Of a stretch of DNA of 11,193 nt, positions 1 through 6,178 are shown piece after piece (position 1 is the first letter of the stretch; each line of letters opens with the position of its first letter). The position numbers and the translations under genes were made by a program. The notes under the pieces are model-generated. The model was not told the origin of the DNA and did no database searches. It saw only the letters and a program-made list of their open reading frames with translations. The stretch covers positions 1 through 11,193 of the forward strand of contig JBOHVS010000080.1 in the NCBI GenBank assembly GCA_050735975.1, read 5' to 3'. Origin of the DNA: DATMBL01 sp050735975. GTDB lineage: Bacteria; Desulfobacterota; Binatia; UBA9968.

Positions 1-321
1 TATATCGAACGAACGGCAAGCGGGAAGGGTTCCGCTATGGGCCTATGACGAGGTATCAATCTCATGAACTGTCACCCTGACATTTTCACCTTGCTGCTAA
101 CCTGACACTTTGACGTTGCTACGACAGCTAAGAAGCAAACGATAGACTTTTGAATTCCATTGAGGATAATGGGCCATTGTCGGCCATGTTGAATGGCGCT
201 CGACTTGTCGGCGTCTTACTCAAGTTCACGACTTTGGACTGCCGCACGAGCTGCGCAAGGAATCGGTTGCTAAATTGCGCTTAGGTTTGCCTGGCGCAAA
301 TCGTAATGTTAGCTTCGCACG
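1..321. other. Gene-poor stretch, possible transposase tail
   Basis: No convincing full gene is visible. Frame 3 on the plus strand is open from the window edge to a TGA at 78-80 (25 codons). It contains RTNGKRE followed by a Gly/Pro/Met-rich tail, vaguely like the C-terminal end of IS481-type DDE transposases, and it is followed at once by a tandem 25-bp repeat such as could lie in an insertion-sequence end. This could be the residue of an IS element running in from the left, but 25 residues are too few to prove it. From 126 to 321 I see only a weak 6-bp inverted repeat (275-280 with 294-299) and no clear promoter. Confidence 0.3.
76..125. repeat. Two tandem 25-bp imperfect direct repeats
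   Basis: Copy one is 76-100 and copy two is 101-125. They abut exactly, both begin CCTGACA and share the TTGCT core at the same offset, and they match at most positions. The array lies just after the stop codon of the short open frame at the window edge. Subterminal repeats of this kind are common at insertion-sequence ends, where they bind transposase; that role is inference here because the matching opposite end is not in the window. Confidence 0.5.
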
Positions 322-549
322 ATGAATCCAAAAAAAGAGAACAGACCCATGATGCGCGAGGGAGATCGTATTCTGATCAATAAGGGGATCTCCAAGAAAG
401 TCTTTATCGTGGCGCGGGTGGAAGTTCCTCACGCCAGTGAAAAGGTGTTCGTTACCAAATCAGGCGGAAAATACACCATCGGATTAAAGGTCTGGAAGTC
501 GGATTACGCCTGGAGTGAAAGGAACCAGATGTGGGTGCCGAAACACTAA
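322..549 (+). CDS. Small hypothetical protein, 75 aa
   Basis: I do not recognise this family. The product is small, basic and soluble-looking: no signal peptide, membrane segment or cysteine. Alternating hydrophobic and charged residues (RILINK, VFIVARVEV, KVFVTKSGGKYTIGLKVW) suggest a compact beta-barrel of SH3 or KOW type, and it ends in a Trp-rich tail (YAWSERNQMWVPKH). The start is uncertain. ATG 322 has no visible ribosome site, whereas the tandem ATGs at 349 and 352 (66 or 65 residues) follow AAGAGA at a workable distance, and the hydrophobic pattern begins right after them. It stands alone, between the repeat-bearing left edge and the hexamer array. It could be real or a chance frame; the non-random strand pattern favours real. 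Confidence 0.5.
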   Translation: MNPKKENRPMMREGDRILINKGISKKVFIVARVEVPHASEKVFVTKSGGKYTIGLKVWKSDYAWSERNQMWVPKH

Positions 550-550
550 C

Positions 551-680
551 AGGCTGCAGGTTAAGGTCAAGGCTAAGGTTGAGATTGAGGCTGAGGCTCA
601 GGCTTCGGTTAACGTTAAGCGAGTTCGAAGTTCGAGGTTCGAAACCCAACCTGAACCTGAACCTAAACCTTAACCTGCTG
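551..680. repeat. Inverted array of degenerate hexamers (hairpin)
   Basis: The left arm (about 556-615) is a run of six-base units of the form AAGGTT, GAGGCT or CAGGCT. The right arm (about 646-678) is made of the complementary units AACCTG/AACCTA. The outermost 12 bases are a perfect inverted pair (556-567 with 667-678), and alignment continues inward imperfectly in register with the hexamers. At the centre, 623-643 is three tandem heptamers GTTCGAA, GTTCGAG, GTTCGAA. The whole could fold as a long stem in RNA or as a cruciform. It separates the orphan gene from holA and has no coding logic. It may be an intergenic repeat family, a terminator or a processing site; there is no U-tract. Confidence 0.65.
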
Positions 681-732
681 TGGTCGTAGGCGGCGGGTGT
701 GCAGCCCGAGGGGCCGAGTTAACGTAAATTCC

Positions 733-2091
733 ATGAACCGCGAGTTGGAAAGAATCATTGCTGGTATTCGAAATGGGAACGGCCCGTCGCTGGTGCTTCT
801 CTTCGGCGATGATTTTGAGGTCCAGGAGGCGTGTAAACGTATTACTGATCTCATTGTTCCGGCAAGCGCGCGCGGTTTCAATCTTGAACGCTTTGATGGA
901 CGTTCCGCGGCCTGGGGCCAGATCCAAGCCTCGTTGGATACGCCCCCTTTCCTGCCCGGCAAAAAGGTCGTTTGGGTGGAGAATTCGCCATACTTCCTTT
1001 CTCGTGAACAGAGTAGAGAGCTTGGCGGAACCGTCGTCCAACTCTGGGTCGAAGGAAAGAAGGACGACGCCTGCGAGCTCCTCATGGAGCTGTTAAAGGT
1101 GGAAGGTTGGAGCAAGGAACAATGGGAGCACGTCCAGTCAGGCTCGTCTCCAGGGGCGCTCTCGGAGTTACTCGGGTCGGACCGCGAGGCAGCCGAGCAA
1201 CTTCTAGCCCATTGCAGGAGCCGGGGACTGGATTTCGCCGAACGCCGCGCTTCTGACGGGCATGGATTACTAAAGCTGCTCGATCAGGGACTTCCACCGT
1301 GGGTCTTTCTGCTGTTAACGGCAAGTCAGATAGACCGTAGGACCCGCCTCTACAAGCGTTTTGAGGAAACGGGAGTCGCGCTTTATCTCGGGTTGGAACG
1401 GGATCGCAGCGGGCGAGTGAGTCGGGAAAGTCTAACGGAGTTCATCAATCAGCGGCTTGGACAGGCGGGCAAAACCATCGGCTTGCAAGCACGGGAAATG
1501 ATTCTTGTTCGAGCCGGCGAAGAACTGCGCGGGGTTCAGCAAGAACTCGAGAAATTGCTTTTGTATGTGGGAGGCGAGCCGACGATCAGCGCTCGAGACG
1601 TCGAGGCAATTTTCACGGATCAGGGAGCAGGCTGGGTCTTCGATTTGACCCGTTCGATTGCTCATCGCGATGCCGTAGCGGCTCTCTCCCATTTGGGTCG
1701 TTTGCTGGCCCAAGGCGAACACGCCTTGAAAGTTTTAGGCACGATTGCCAGTGACATTCGCAAGCTGCTGGCGGCCCGTCAGCTCATCGACCGGGAGCTG
1801 GGCGGACGTTGGAAACGAGGTATGACTTACCAGCAGTTCCAGCGAACCGTCATTGCGGGCGAGGCGCCGCTCTTAACGCGCAACCCCTATGCGGACTACA
1901 TCTGCTTCCAGAGAGCAGAGAATTTTTCTTTAGGTGATCTACGGTCCTTTCTGGCGCAAATCTACGATGCCGACCTCCGTTTGAAGTCGAGCGGCAATCA
2001 GCCGCGGTTGGTTATGGAGAAGCTCGTTCTCAACATGTGTTTGGGGATTCGAGGCAACCGACGTCTCGTCGAACATCGGGCAAAGGCATGA
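733..2091 (+). CDS. holA: DNA polymerase III delta subunit (HolA-like)
   Basis: Probable clamp-loader delta subunit, which opens the beta sliding clamp in the replisome. The N-terminal part has the family pattern SLVLLFGDDF (about residues 19-28), then the strand-turn KKVVWVEN where other HolA proteins have the R/K-VV-V pattern. The C-terminal helical domain carries the typical QGEHALKVLGTIASDIRKLL (about 333-352) and closes with RLVMEKLVLNMCLG. At 452 residues it is clearly longer than the usual 330-350. The extra material is a charged, helix-rich insertion at roughly residues 90-190 between the first AAA-like subdomain strands. The start is taken at ATG 733 rather than GTG 697, because the 12 extra residues are Arg/Gly-rich and unlike the family; the Shine-Dalgarno is poor for both. 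It overlaps the next gene by ATGA, so it heads a translationally coupled run. Delta is normally a non-ATPase, and no Walker A is present. Confidence 0.85.
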   Translation: MNRELERIIAGIRNGNGPSLVLLFGDDFEVQEACKRITDLIVPASARGFNLERFDGRSAAWGQIQASLDTPPFLPGKKVVWVENSPYFLSREQSRELGGTVVQLWVEGKKDDACELLMELLKVEGWSKEQWEHVQSGSSPGALSELLGSDREAAEQLLAHCRSRGLDFAERRASDGHGLLKLLDQGLPPWVFLLLTASQIDRRTRLYKRFEETGVALYLGLERDRSGRVSRESLTEFINQRLGQAGKTIGLQAREMILVRAGEELRGVQQELEKLLLYVGGEPTISARDVEAIFTDQGAGWVFDLTRSIAHRDAVAALSHLGRLLAQGEHALKVLGTIASDIRKLLAARQLIDRELGGRWKRGMTYQQFQRTVIAGEAPLLTRNPYADYICFQRAENFSLGDLRSFLAQIYDADLRLKSSGNQPRLVMEKLVLNMCLGIRGNRRLVEHRAKA

Positions 2092-2624
2092 TGCGGCGAT
2101 CAGCGAGCTTGGCTATTTTCTTCATGGTTGTCTTTTCGACTCCAGCTCAAGCCGAAATGGTGGTCCAAGCCTGCTTCAGCCCGCAGAGCAAATGCTCCGC
2201 CCATATCGTCCGCGAGATCGAAAACGCCAAGAAGGAGATTCTTGTAGCCGTCTACGCATTCACCAGCGATAACCTTGCCAGCGCGCTCGTCCGAGCGAAA
2301 AAACGCGGTGTTTCGGTGCAGGTCATCATCGACCGGGAGTTTGATGCGGCGAACGATAATTCGAAAGGAAAGCTTTTGCAGAGCCAGAAGATCCCCGTGC
2401 GCCGAGCCTCCGGCGTCAAATTGAACACAACGAATAAAGAAGGCGGCTTGATGCACCAGAAGTTCGCCGTCATCGACCGCATGCTGGTTTTCAGCGGTTC
2501 GTACAACTGGACTCACTCGGCGGACAAGCTCAACCATGAAAACCTTCTTTTATTTCGCGAGGCGTCTCCGCTGGCGGAAGAATATCGCCGCGTGTTCCTA
2601 CATCTCTGGGAGCAAAAGCCGTGA
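2088..2624 (+). CDS. Secreted phospholipase D-like nuclease (Nuc type)
   Basis: A single-HKD phospholipase-D superfamily protein of the Nuc/endonuclease size class (178 residues), which acts as a homodimer in known relatives and hydrolyses phosphodiester bonds, usually DNA. The N-terminus is a signal peptide: MMRR, a hydrophobic stretch, then PAQA with signal peptidase I cleavage likely after residue 22, so it acts outside the cytoplasm. The catalytic motif is H123-x-K125-x4-D130 followed by GSYNWT (137-142) and N149-HEN, the full HKD signature. The start is ATG 2088 or 2091; the preceding AAAGG favours 2091, and both give the same signal peptide. GTG 2037 would add residues ahead of it. It overlaps holA by 4 bp and the next gene by GTGA. 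Pairing with an OB-fold protein suggests nucleic acid as the substrate rather than lipid; that is inference. Confidence 0.9.
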   Translation: MMRRSASLAIFFMVVFSTPAQAEMVVQACFSPQSKCSAHIVREIENAKKEILVAVYAFTSDNLASALVRAKKRGVSVQVIIDREFDAANDNSKGKLLQSQKIPVRRASGVKLNTTNKEGGLMHQKFAVIDRMLVFSGSYNWTHSADKLNHENLLLFREASPLAEEYRRVFLHLWEQKP

Positions 2625-3160
2625 ATCGAATGTCGCCACTCGCGGTTGCCATCGTTGCCGCGGCTTTTTTTGCCGGCTTTTTCACTTACTTTCTTTACTT
2701 ACGGTGGAGCCCGCCTGTCGTGGGAACCTCGCCAAGCGCTAGCGGAAAAAATGTCCATGACACGTCTCAAAGCTCTTTGCTTGAGGCTCGAAGCTATACG
2801 GTGGAGTTTGTGCCGCCGGAGCCTTTCGAAGAGAAACCGGCCGAGCTGCCCGTGCTGCAAGCACGCGATGTGGAAAAGATTCGCGGCTTGGCCGGAAATC
2901 GAGCGAGGATTCGCGGCAGAATTTTTCGCGTCGGCCATTCCGTCAAAAGCAACACGTACTTTCTCAACTTTGGGCCTTCGCGCGCGGCTCTGACTGCTGT
3001 TATCTTCGCGTCCGCCGTCGAACTTTTTGAGAAGAGCAAGCTGCCACCGAAGGACTTCGAAGGAAAAGAAGTTGAGATGCAGGGCGAGATCAAGGATCAT
3101 CCGCAGTACGGTCTGGAGCTTATTCTAGAAAATCCGTCGCAAATCAAATTAATCGAATAA
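2621..3160 (+). CDS. Membrane-anchored OB-fold protein
   Basis: The 179-residue product has one N-terminal hydrophobic segment (about residues 6-27) with no clear cleavage motif, then a Ser/Pro-rich linker to about residue 80, then a domain at 85-178. That domain reads as an OB-fold of the nucleic-acid-binding kind: GNRARIRGRIFRV, then a YFLNFG strand, AALTAVIFAS, an FEGKEVEMQGEIKDHPQYG strand pair, and a closing ELILENPSQIKLIE. Such domains occur next to or fused with secreted nucleases and in exonuclease VII-type proteins. The protein probably hangs in the periplasm from the inner membrane. GTG 2621 overlaps the nuclease stop as GTGA, which argues for coupled translation; ATG 2630 is the alternative start. 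A nucleic-acid ligand is inferred from the fold and neighbour. Confidence 0.75.
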   Translation: MNRMSPLAVAIVAAAFFAGFFTYFLYLRWSPPVVGTSPSASGKNVHDTSQSSLLEARSYTVEFVPPEPFEEKPAELPVLQARDVEKIRGLAGNRARIRGRIFRVGHSVKSNTYFLNFGPSRAALTAVIFASAVELFEKSKLPPKDFEGKEVEMQGEIKDHPQYGLELILENPSQIKLIE

Positions 3161-3186
3161 ACGCTTAACCGCTGTGTTGCCGACGC

Positions 3187-3215
3187 TTGGGCAAATGTTT
3201 GTTCTGGGGTATACT
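3187..3215 (+). promoter_or_regulatory. Promoter of the small four-Cys gene
   Basis: TTGGGC (3187-3192) and TATACT (3210-3215) are separated by exactly 17 bases. The -10 box matches consensus at five of six positions. The expected transcription start falls at about 3222-3224, essentially on the GTG start codon, so the mRNA may be leaderless. No Shine-Dalgarno is present between the -10 box and GTG 3224. Confidence 0.55.
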
Positions 3216-3223
3216 CGACGGCC

Positions 3224-3505
3224 GTGAGCGACCGCAAAAAGAAGTGCATCGTGTGCGCCAAAGAGGTGACGGGCGGTATTTGTGAACCTTGCAAGGAACG
3301 GATCCGCCGAGAGGCCATGGGGGAACAGGCTGGCGTGAGCGATCGAGCCGAGGGGGAGTTACGCACGGTGTCAGCCCCGATAAGAGGTAGACGAGCCATC
3401 GCAGCAGCCCTGAGGATAAGCGAATCGCCTAATCTCACGAACCTCTACGAGAAGAGAACAATATTTGCTTCTAAACCTATGCCAGGATTGCAAACTATGG
3501 TATAA
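3224..3505 (+). CDS. Small four-cysteine zinc-ribbon-like protein, probably frameshifted
   Basis: The first 45 residues form a compact unit: C8-x2-C11, then C20-x2-C23, which would bind one zinc, followed by the basic helix KERIRREAMGEQ. The length and arrangement resemble small four-Cys proteins I associate with deltaproteobacterial genomes; the function is unknown. The frame given stays open to 3505, but after about residue 46 it becomes Arg/Ala/Ser-rich and unlike a protein core, and it runs into the next gene's leader. In the -1 frame the same DNA (3361-3390) reads THGVSPDKR and stops at 3390, giving a product of about 55 residues that looks like a natural ending. A five-G run at 3352-3356 is the obvious slip point, so one missing base (real or a sequencing or assembly error) would restore it. 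The start GTG 3224 sits directly behind a promoter with no leader. Confidence 0.65.
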   Translation: MSDRKKKCIVCAKEVTGGICEPCKERIRREAMGEQAGVSDRAEGELRTVSAPIRGRRAIAAALRISESPNLTNLYEKRTIFASKPMPGLQTMV

Positions 3506-3516
3506 GGCGGTTTTAT
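3488..3516 (+). promoter_or_regulatory. Candidate promoter of the carboxypeptidase gene
   Basis: TTGCAA (3488-3493) and TTTTAT (3511-3516) with a 17-base spacer, each matching consensus at four of six positions. Transcription would begin near 3523, giving a leader of about 60 bases to the CTG start at 3582. That would exclude the upstream TTG 3465 as the start. The boxes are moderate, so this is a candidate only. Confidence 0.35.
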
Positions 3517-3565
3517 TCGGACTTTCTTGGAATTTATCAGGACACTTCAGCCCAGATCCGGCAAC

Positions 3566-3572
3566 AAGGAGG
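3566..3572 (+). promoter_or_regulatory. Strong Shine-Dalgarno that decides the CTG start
   Basis: AAGGAGG is a full-strength ribosome site. It stands nine bases upstream of CTG 3582, which is in frame with the carboxypeptidase and is the first residue of an ideal signal peptide. No ATG, GTG or TTG lies in this frame within normal reach of the site. ATT 3573 is in frame but abuts the site and is too close. Confidence 0.6.
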
Positions 3573-3581
3573 ATTCCAAAG

Positions 3582-4808
3582 CTGCTCAATTTTAGACACT
3601 TCTGGCGCTTTTCAGGGCTGGTTTTCTTTTTTTTGTTTCCAGTTAGTTCAGCATTGGCTTTTTCTCCCGAAGAGGATCTCTCCGCGCGAGCGTTCCTGCT
3701 TATGGACGCAAAGACCGGTACGATTCTATTCCAAAAGGACCCGGATCTCCGTTTACCGCCCGCCAGTACGACCAAGATTCTAACCGCCATCGTAACCTTA
3801 GAGAGCGGTCGAAAACTAAACGAGTCGCTCACGGTCTCAAAGACAGCGACCCGTGTACCCGCGTCTAAGATTTATCTTCGCCCAGGACAGACGATAAGCA
3901 TTGAACACCTGCTCTATAGCGTCATGCTCTCCTCCGCCAACGACGCAAGTATGGTGCTTGCTGAAGGGATTGGCGGCTCGGTGGAAAATTTCGGCGAACT
4001 GATGACCAAAAAAGCGCATGAGCTTGGCGCGGTCAACAGCCACTTCACCAACCCGCACGGTCTAACAGCGCCGGATCATTATTCCACGGCGAGGGACCTG
4101 GCGACGATTTTCAAATACGCCCTGAGAAACCAAACCTTCCGGCAAATCATTCAGACGAAAATTAGCTCGGTGAAATCGATCTCGCCGGGAAAGAAAAAGC
4201 CCCAGGCGCGTCTCATCTCCATCCGCAACCACAATCGCCTGCTTTGGAACTTTGACGGCGCCATCGGCGGCAAGACCGGATACACGCATGCGGCCCAGAA
4301 ATGTTTCGTCGGAGCCGTGGAGCGCAACGGCGTAACCTTGATCGTATCACTACTCGGGTCTCGAGATTTATGGGGCGACACGAAGCGCCTTCTAGAACAC
4401 GGATTTGACAATTACGACCTGCTAAAAACTGCAACGCAGACGTCTGGAAGTGCTCGATCCGCAGCCCAATCCCTATATGGAACGGAAATAATCCCAGACC
4501 CGATCGTTTCGCCAAAACAGAAGGAACGTGTTGAATTTGTCGATGGCTATATTCTTCAGGTCGGGTCTTTTCGCGAGCGCGAGCGAGCCGAGTCATTGCT
4601 GAAGCGGTTTTCTGAAGGAGGCTTCGAGGCTTTCGTCGAAAAGACCGCGTTAAAAACAGGCGAGACCACCTATCGAGTGCGCGTCGGCCCGTACGCCGTA
4701 TTTTTGGAAGCCCAGGAGACCGCCGACGAAATCCTGAACAAAATCGGCCAGCAGGCCATTATCGTGCGGCAGCCGCATCCTTCTGAGACCAAAGACAACC
4801 GCGGTTAG
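3582..4808 (+). CDS. D-alanyl-D-alanine carboxypeptidase with SPOR domain
   Basis: A penicillin-binding protein of peptidase family S11 (PBP5/6 group), which trims the terminal D-Ala from peptidoglycan pentapeptides in the periplasm. Numbered from CTG 3582 (408 residues), all three active-site motifs are present: S62-TT-K65, S118-A-N120 and K231-T-G233. The C-terminus is a SPOR domain (about 318-398, beginning GYILQVGSF), which binds denuded glycan strands and would direct the enzyme to the septum. The N-terminus MLNFRHFWRFSGLV, a Phe-rich core and SSALA form a classical signal peptide. The frame also opens at TTG 3465, but that would bury the signal peptide behind 39 unneeded residues, so the CTG with its perfect Shine-Dalgarno is preferred. 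It ends 14 bases from the convergent metallo-hydrolase gene. The substrate class is firm; the exact dac orthology is not. Confidence 0.9.
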   Translation: MLNFRHFWRFSGLVFFFLFPVSSALAFSPEEDLSARAFLLMDAKTGTILFQKDPDLRLPPASTTKILTAIVTLESGRKLNESLTVSKTATRVPASKIYLRPGQTISIEHLLYSVMLSSANDASMVLAEGIGGSVENFGELMTKKAHELGAVNSHFTNPHGLTAPDHYSTARDLATIFKYALRNQTFRQIIQTKISSVKSISPGKKKPQARLISIRNHNRLLWNFDGAIGGKTGYTHAAQKCFVGAVERNGVTLIVSLLGSRDLWGDTKRLLEHGFDNYDLLKTATQTSGSARSAAQSLYGTEIIPDPIVSPKQKERVEFVDGYILQVGSFRERERAESLLKRFSEGGFEAFVEKTALKTGETTYRVRVGPYAVFLEAQETADEILNKIGQQAIIVRQPHPSETKDNRG

Positions 4809-4822
4809 CTCACGTACCAGCC

Positions 4823-5551
4823 TCAGATTTCTACGACCATTCCGTCTTGCGCCATCGCGACCGGCAGTTCGTGCCTTCGCGCCAGCATCTCCTCACCCAG
4901 ATGAGTCAACAAAAGTCTCTTGCATTCCAAGCGCTGTAAGTTGCCGCGGAGTTTTTCGTAGCTTATGTGATTCGACGTATGTTCGTTATAATGCGAACAT
5001 TCGCAGAGGAACAAATCCGTGCCGCGGGAGTGGGTGACGAAATCATCCGACCAGGCCGAATCGCCGGAGAACAGAATTCGTTTTTCTTCATAGGTAATCC
5101 TCAAACCCAGTGAGACCTCATGCGCCTGGTGCGGGACCCGAAAGGGAAACACCTGAACGCCCTCGACACTAGCCGGCTGGCCGGGCTCGAGCGCATGAAA
5201 ACAGGCTGGCGGAAGCTCTTTAGTAGCGCCGCCGTACATCAGACGGAACAGCTCAGAGACTCTTTCCTGAGTGCCCGGCGGGCCCGCGACATGGAGCGGT
5301 CTGCCGCGCGGCTTATTATAGAGATATTCTATGAAAAAGAAGGGAAGGCCGCCAAAATGATCTCCGTGCAGGTGACTCAAAAAGATAACGTCCAACCGCA
5401 GTGGGTCGAGACCGGCGCGTTTCATCGCCAGTAACGTCGTTGGACCGCAGTCAAGAAGAAAGACTCGATCCGACGCTTCGATCAAATACCCGCTTTGATT
5501 GCGGCCCCCGCTACCGAAAGCGTCGCCGCAGCCCAGGATGTGTAGTTTCAC
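4823..5551 (-). CDS. MBL-fold metallo-hydrolase, RNase Z-like
   Basis: A 242-residue metallo-beta-lactamase-fold hydrolase of the RNase Z/phosphodiesterase branch. The zinc-binding signature is H60-x-H62-x-D64-H65 (SHLHGDHFGG), with the further ligands H141 or H144 in VPHQAHEVSLG, D164 in FSGDSAW, and H217 in LLLTHLGEEM. The beginning MKLHILGCGDAFGSGGRNQS is also typical of the branch. It lacks the long exosite arm of genuine tRNA 3'-endonucleases (which run to about 300 residues), so the substrate could be a small phosphoester rather than tRNA. The start is GTG at 5551, supported by AAGGA nine bases upstream (5561-5565 on the complementary strand). It is divergent from marR and convergent with the carboxypeptidase gene, so it is a single-gene unit. 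Confidence 0.87.
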   Translation of the reverse strand: MKLHILGCGDAFGSGGRNQSGYLIEASDRVFLLDCGPTTLLAMKRAGLDPLRLDVIFLSHLHGDHFGGLPFFFIEYLYNKPRGRPLHVAGPPGTQERVSELFRLMYGGATKELPPACFHALEPGQPASVEGVQVFPFRVPHQAHEVSLGLRITYEEKRILFSGDSAWSDDFVTHSRGTDLFLCECSHYNEHTSNHISYEKLRGNLQRLECKRLLLTHLGEEMLARRHELPVAMAQDGMVVEI

Positions 5552-5668
5552 GGCCGGTTTTCCTTCAACAAGGCTCTAATCAACCACGTAGCACTCCAGG
5601 TGAGCGGCTGCAACGGAGCTCTACAGGCTGTTTGACCAGCCGAGTAATCCACGTCCACGAAAGCATAG

Positions 5669-5697
5669 TTGCTTTTTGTTCACTGTCTGTCTACATT
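5669..5697 (+). promoter_or_regulatory. Candidate promoter of the MarR gene
   Basis: TTGCTT (5669-5674) and TACATT (5692-5697) have a 17-base spacer and four of six consensus matches each. The predicted transcription start is at about 5704, the GTG start codon itself, and no Shine-Dalgarno precedes that codon, so a leaderless transcript is possible. The rest of the 152-base divergent gap (5552-5703) shows only a short GGCTG/CAGCC inverted pair and no terminator. Confidence 0.45.
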
Positions 5698-5703
5698 GGC
5701 GAC

Positions 5704-6156
5704 GTGACCGTCGACAAACGTCCTTTTTTTACGTGCTATTCGACGAGTTTGTGGGTCCGGTTTTTGCGCTTCAGTCTTTTGTCGCACAAAACGCTAGAAC
5801 ATGATCTGGAGAAACTGGATCTCACTCCGCCTCAGTTCTACGTGCTGGCGACGATCGGTTACGCAGGCGGTCTGCCCTTTGGTGAAATCGGGGTTAAGAT
5901 GATGGTGACAGTCAGCAATCTGACGGGTATCGTCGACCGCCTGGAAGAAAAAAAACTGGTGACGCGCAAGCGAGACACCAATGACCGGCGAGTTGTTCAC
6001 GTCGTTCTGACGGAGAAGGGCGCTAAAGTCTACAAAAACACCATCCCTTTGTTTGAGAAAAGCGTGTCGCGGATCTTTTCATCGCTCGACAAGTCCCAGC
6101 AGAAAAAACTTTCCGCGCTGTTTCGCAAGCTCAATCAAACTTCATGGGCAAATTAG
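5704..6156 (+). CDS. MarR-family transcriptional regulator
   Basis: A 150-residue winged-helix DNA-binding protein of the MarR family, normally a dimeric repressor released by a small ligand, often aromatic or acyl-CoA-like. The core has the family pattern: LTPPQFYVLATI (40-51), the recognition helix region VTVSNLTGIVDRLEEKKLV (68-86), and the wing signature RKRDTNDRRVVHVVLTEKG (88-106). C-terminal dimer helices follow. GTG 5704 gives the standard MarR length. The frame is open back to 5401, but that part lies antisense to the metallo-hydrolase gene and has no MarR homology. The gene lies 79 bases upstream of the Fe-S/phosphorylase operon, on the same strand, with a palindrome over that operon's -35 box, so it most likely represses the operon; that is inference from position. 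Confidence 0.87.
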   Translation: MTVDKRPFFTCYSTSLWVRFLRFSLLSHKTLEHDLEKLDLTPPQFYVLATIGYAGGLPFGEIGVKMMVTVSNLTGIVDRLEEKKLVTRKRDTNDRRVVHVVLTEKGAKVYKNTIPLFEKSVSRIFSSLDKSQQKKLSALFRKLNQTSWAN

Positions 6157-6164
6157 GGCCAAAC

Positions 6165-6178
6165 TTGATTGACATCAA
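6165..6178. promoter_or_regulatory. Palindromic candidate MarR operator
   Basis: TTGAT, four bases, ATCAA: a perfect 5-bp inverted repeat that overlaps the -35 hexamer of the next promoter. A third half site (ATCAA, 6134-6138) lies upstream as part of a perfect 8-bp pair TCAATCAA (6131-6138) with TTGATTGA (6165-6172). The location between marR and the operon, and the AT-rich dyad, suit a MarR dimer, which would block RNA polymerase here. Confidence 0.45.

Noticed and set aside
275..299. TTGCGC/GCGCAA inverted repeat upstream of the first gene
   Set aside because: Only six pairs with a 13-base loop and no T-run; not enough to call an operator or terminator.
452..649. Minus-strand frame coding a Ser/Leu/Asn repeat
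   Set aside because: It is simply the translation of the hexamer array and would not fold as a protein; no ribosome site.
697..732. GTG 697 as the holA start
   Set aside because: It adds 12 Arg/Gly/Val-rich residues unlike HolA N-termini; ATG 733 begins the family-like sequence.
3465..3581. TTG 3465 as the carboxypeptidase start
   Set aside because: It would place 39 residues ahead of a signal peptide, lacks a ribosome site, and lies upstream of the likely transcription start.
5401..5703. Long N-terminal extension of the MarR frame
   Set aside because: It overlaps the metallo-hydrolase gene antisense, has no MarR-like sequence, and makes the protein far longer than the family.
5552..5703. 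GGCTG/CAGCC hairpin in the divergent gap
   Set aside because: A five-base stem without a T-tract; likely chance.
6156..6168. Terminator between marR and the operon
   Set aside because: The inverted repeat there has a 26-base loop and no T-run; read-through from marR remains possible.
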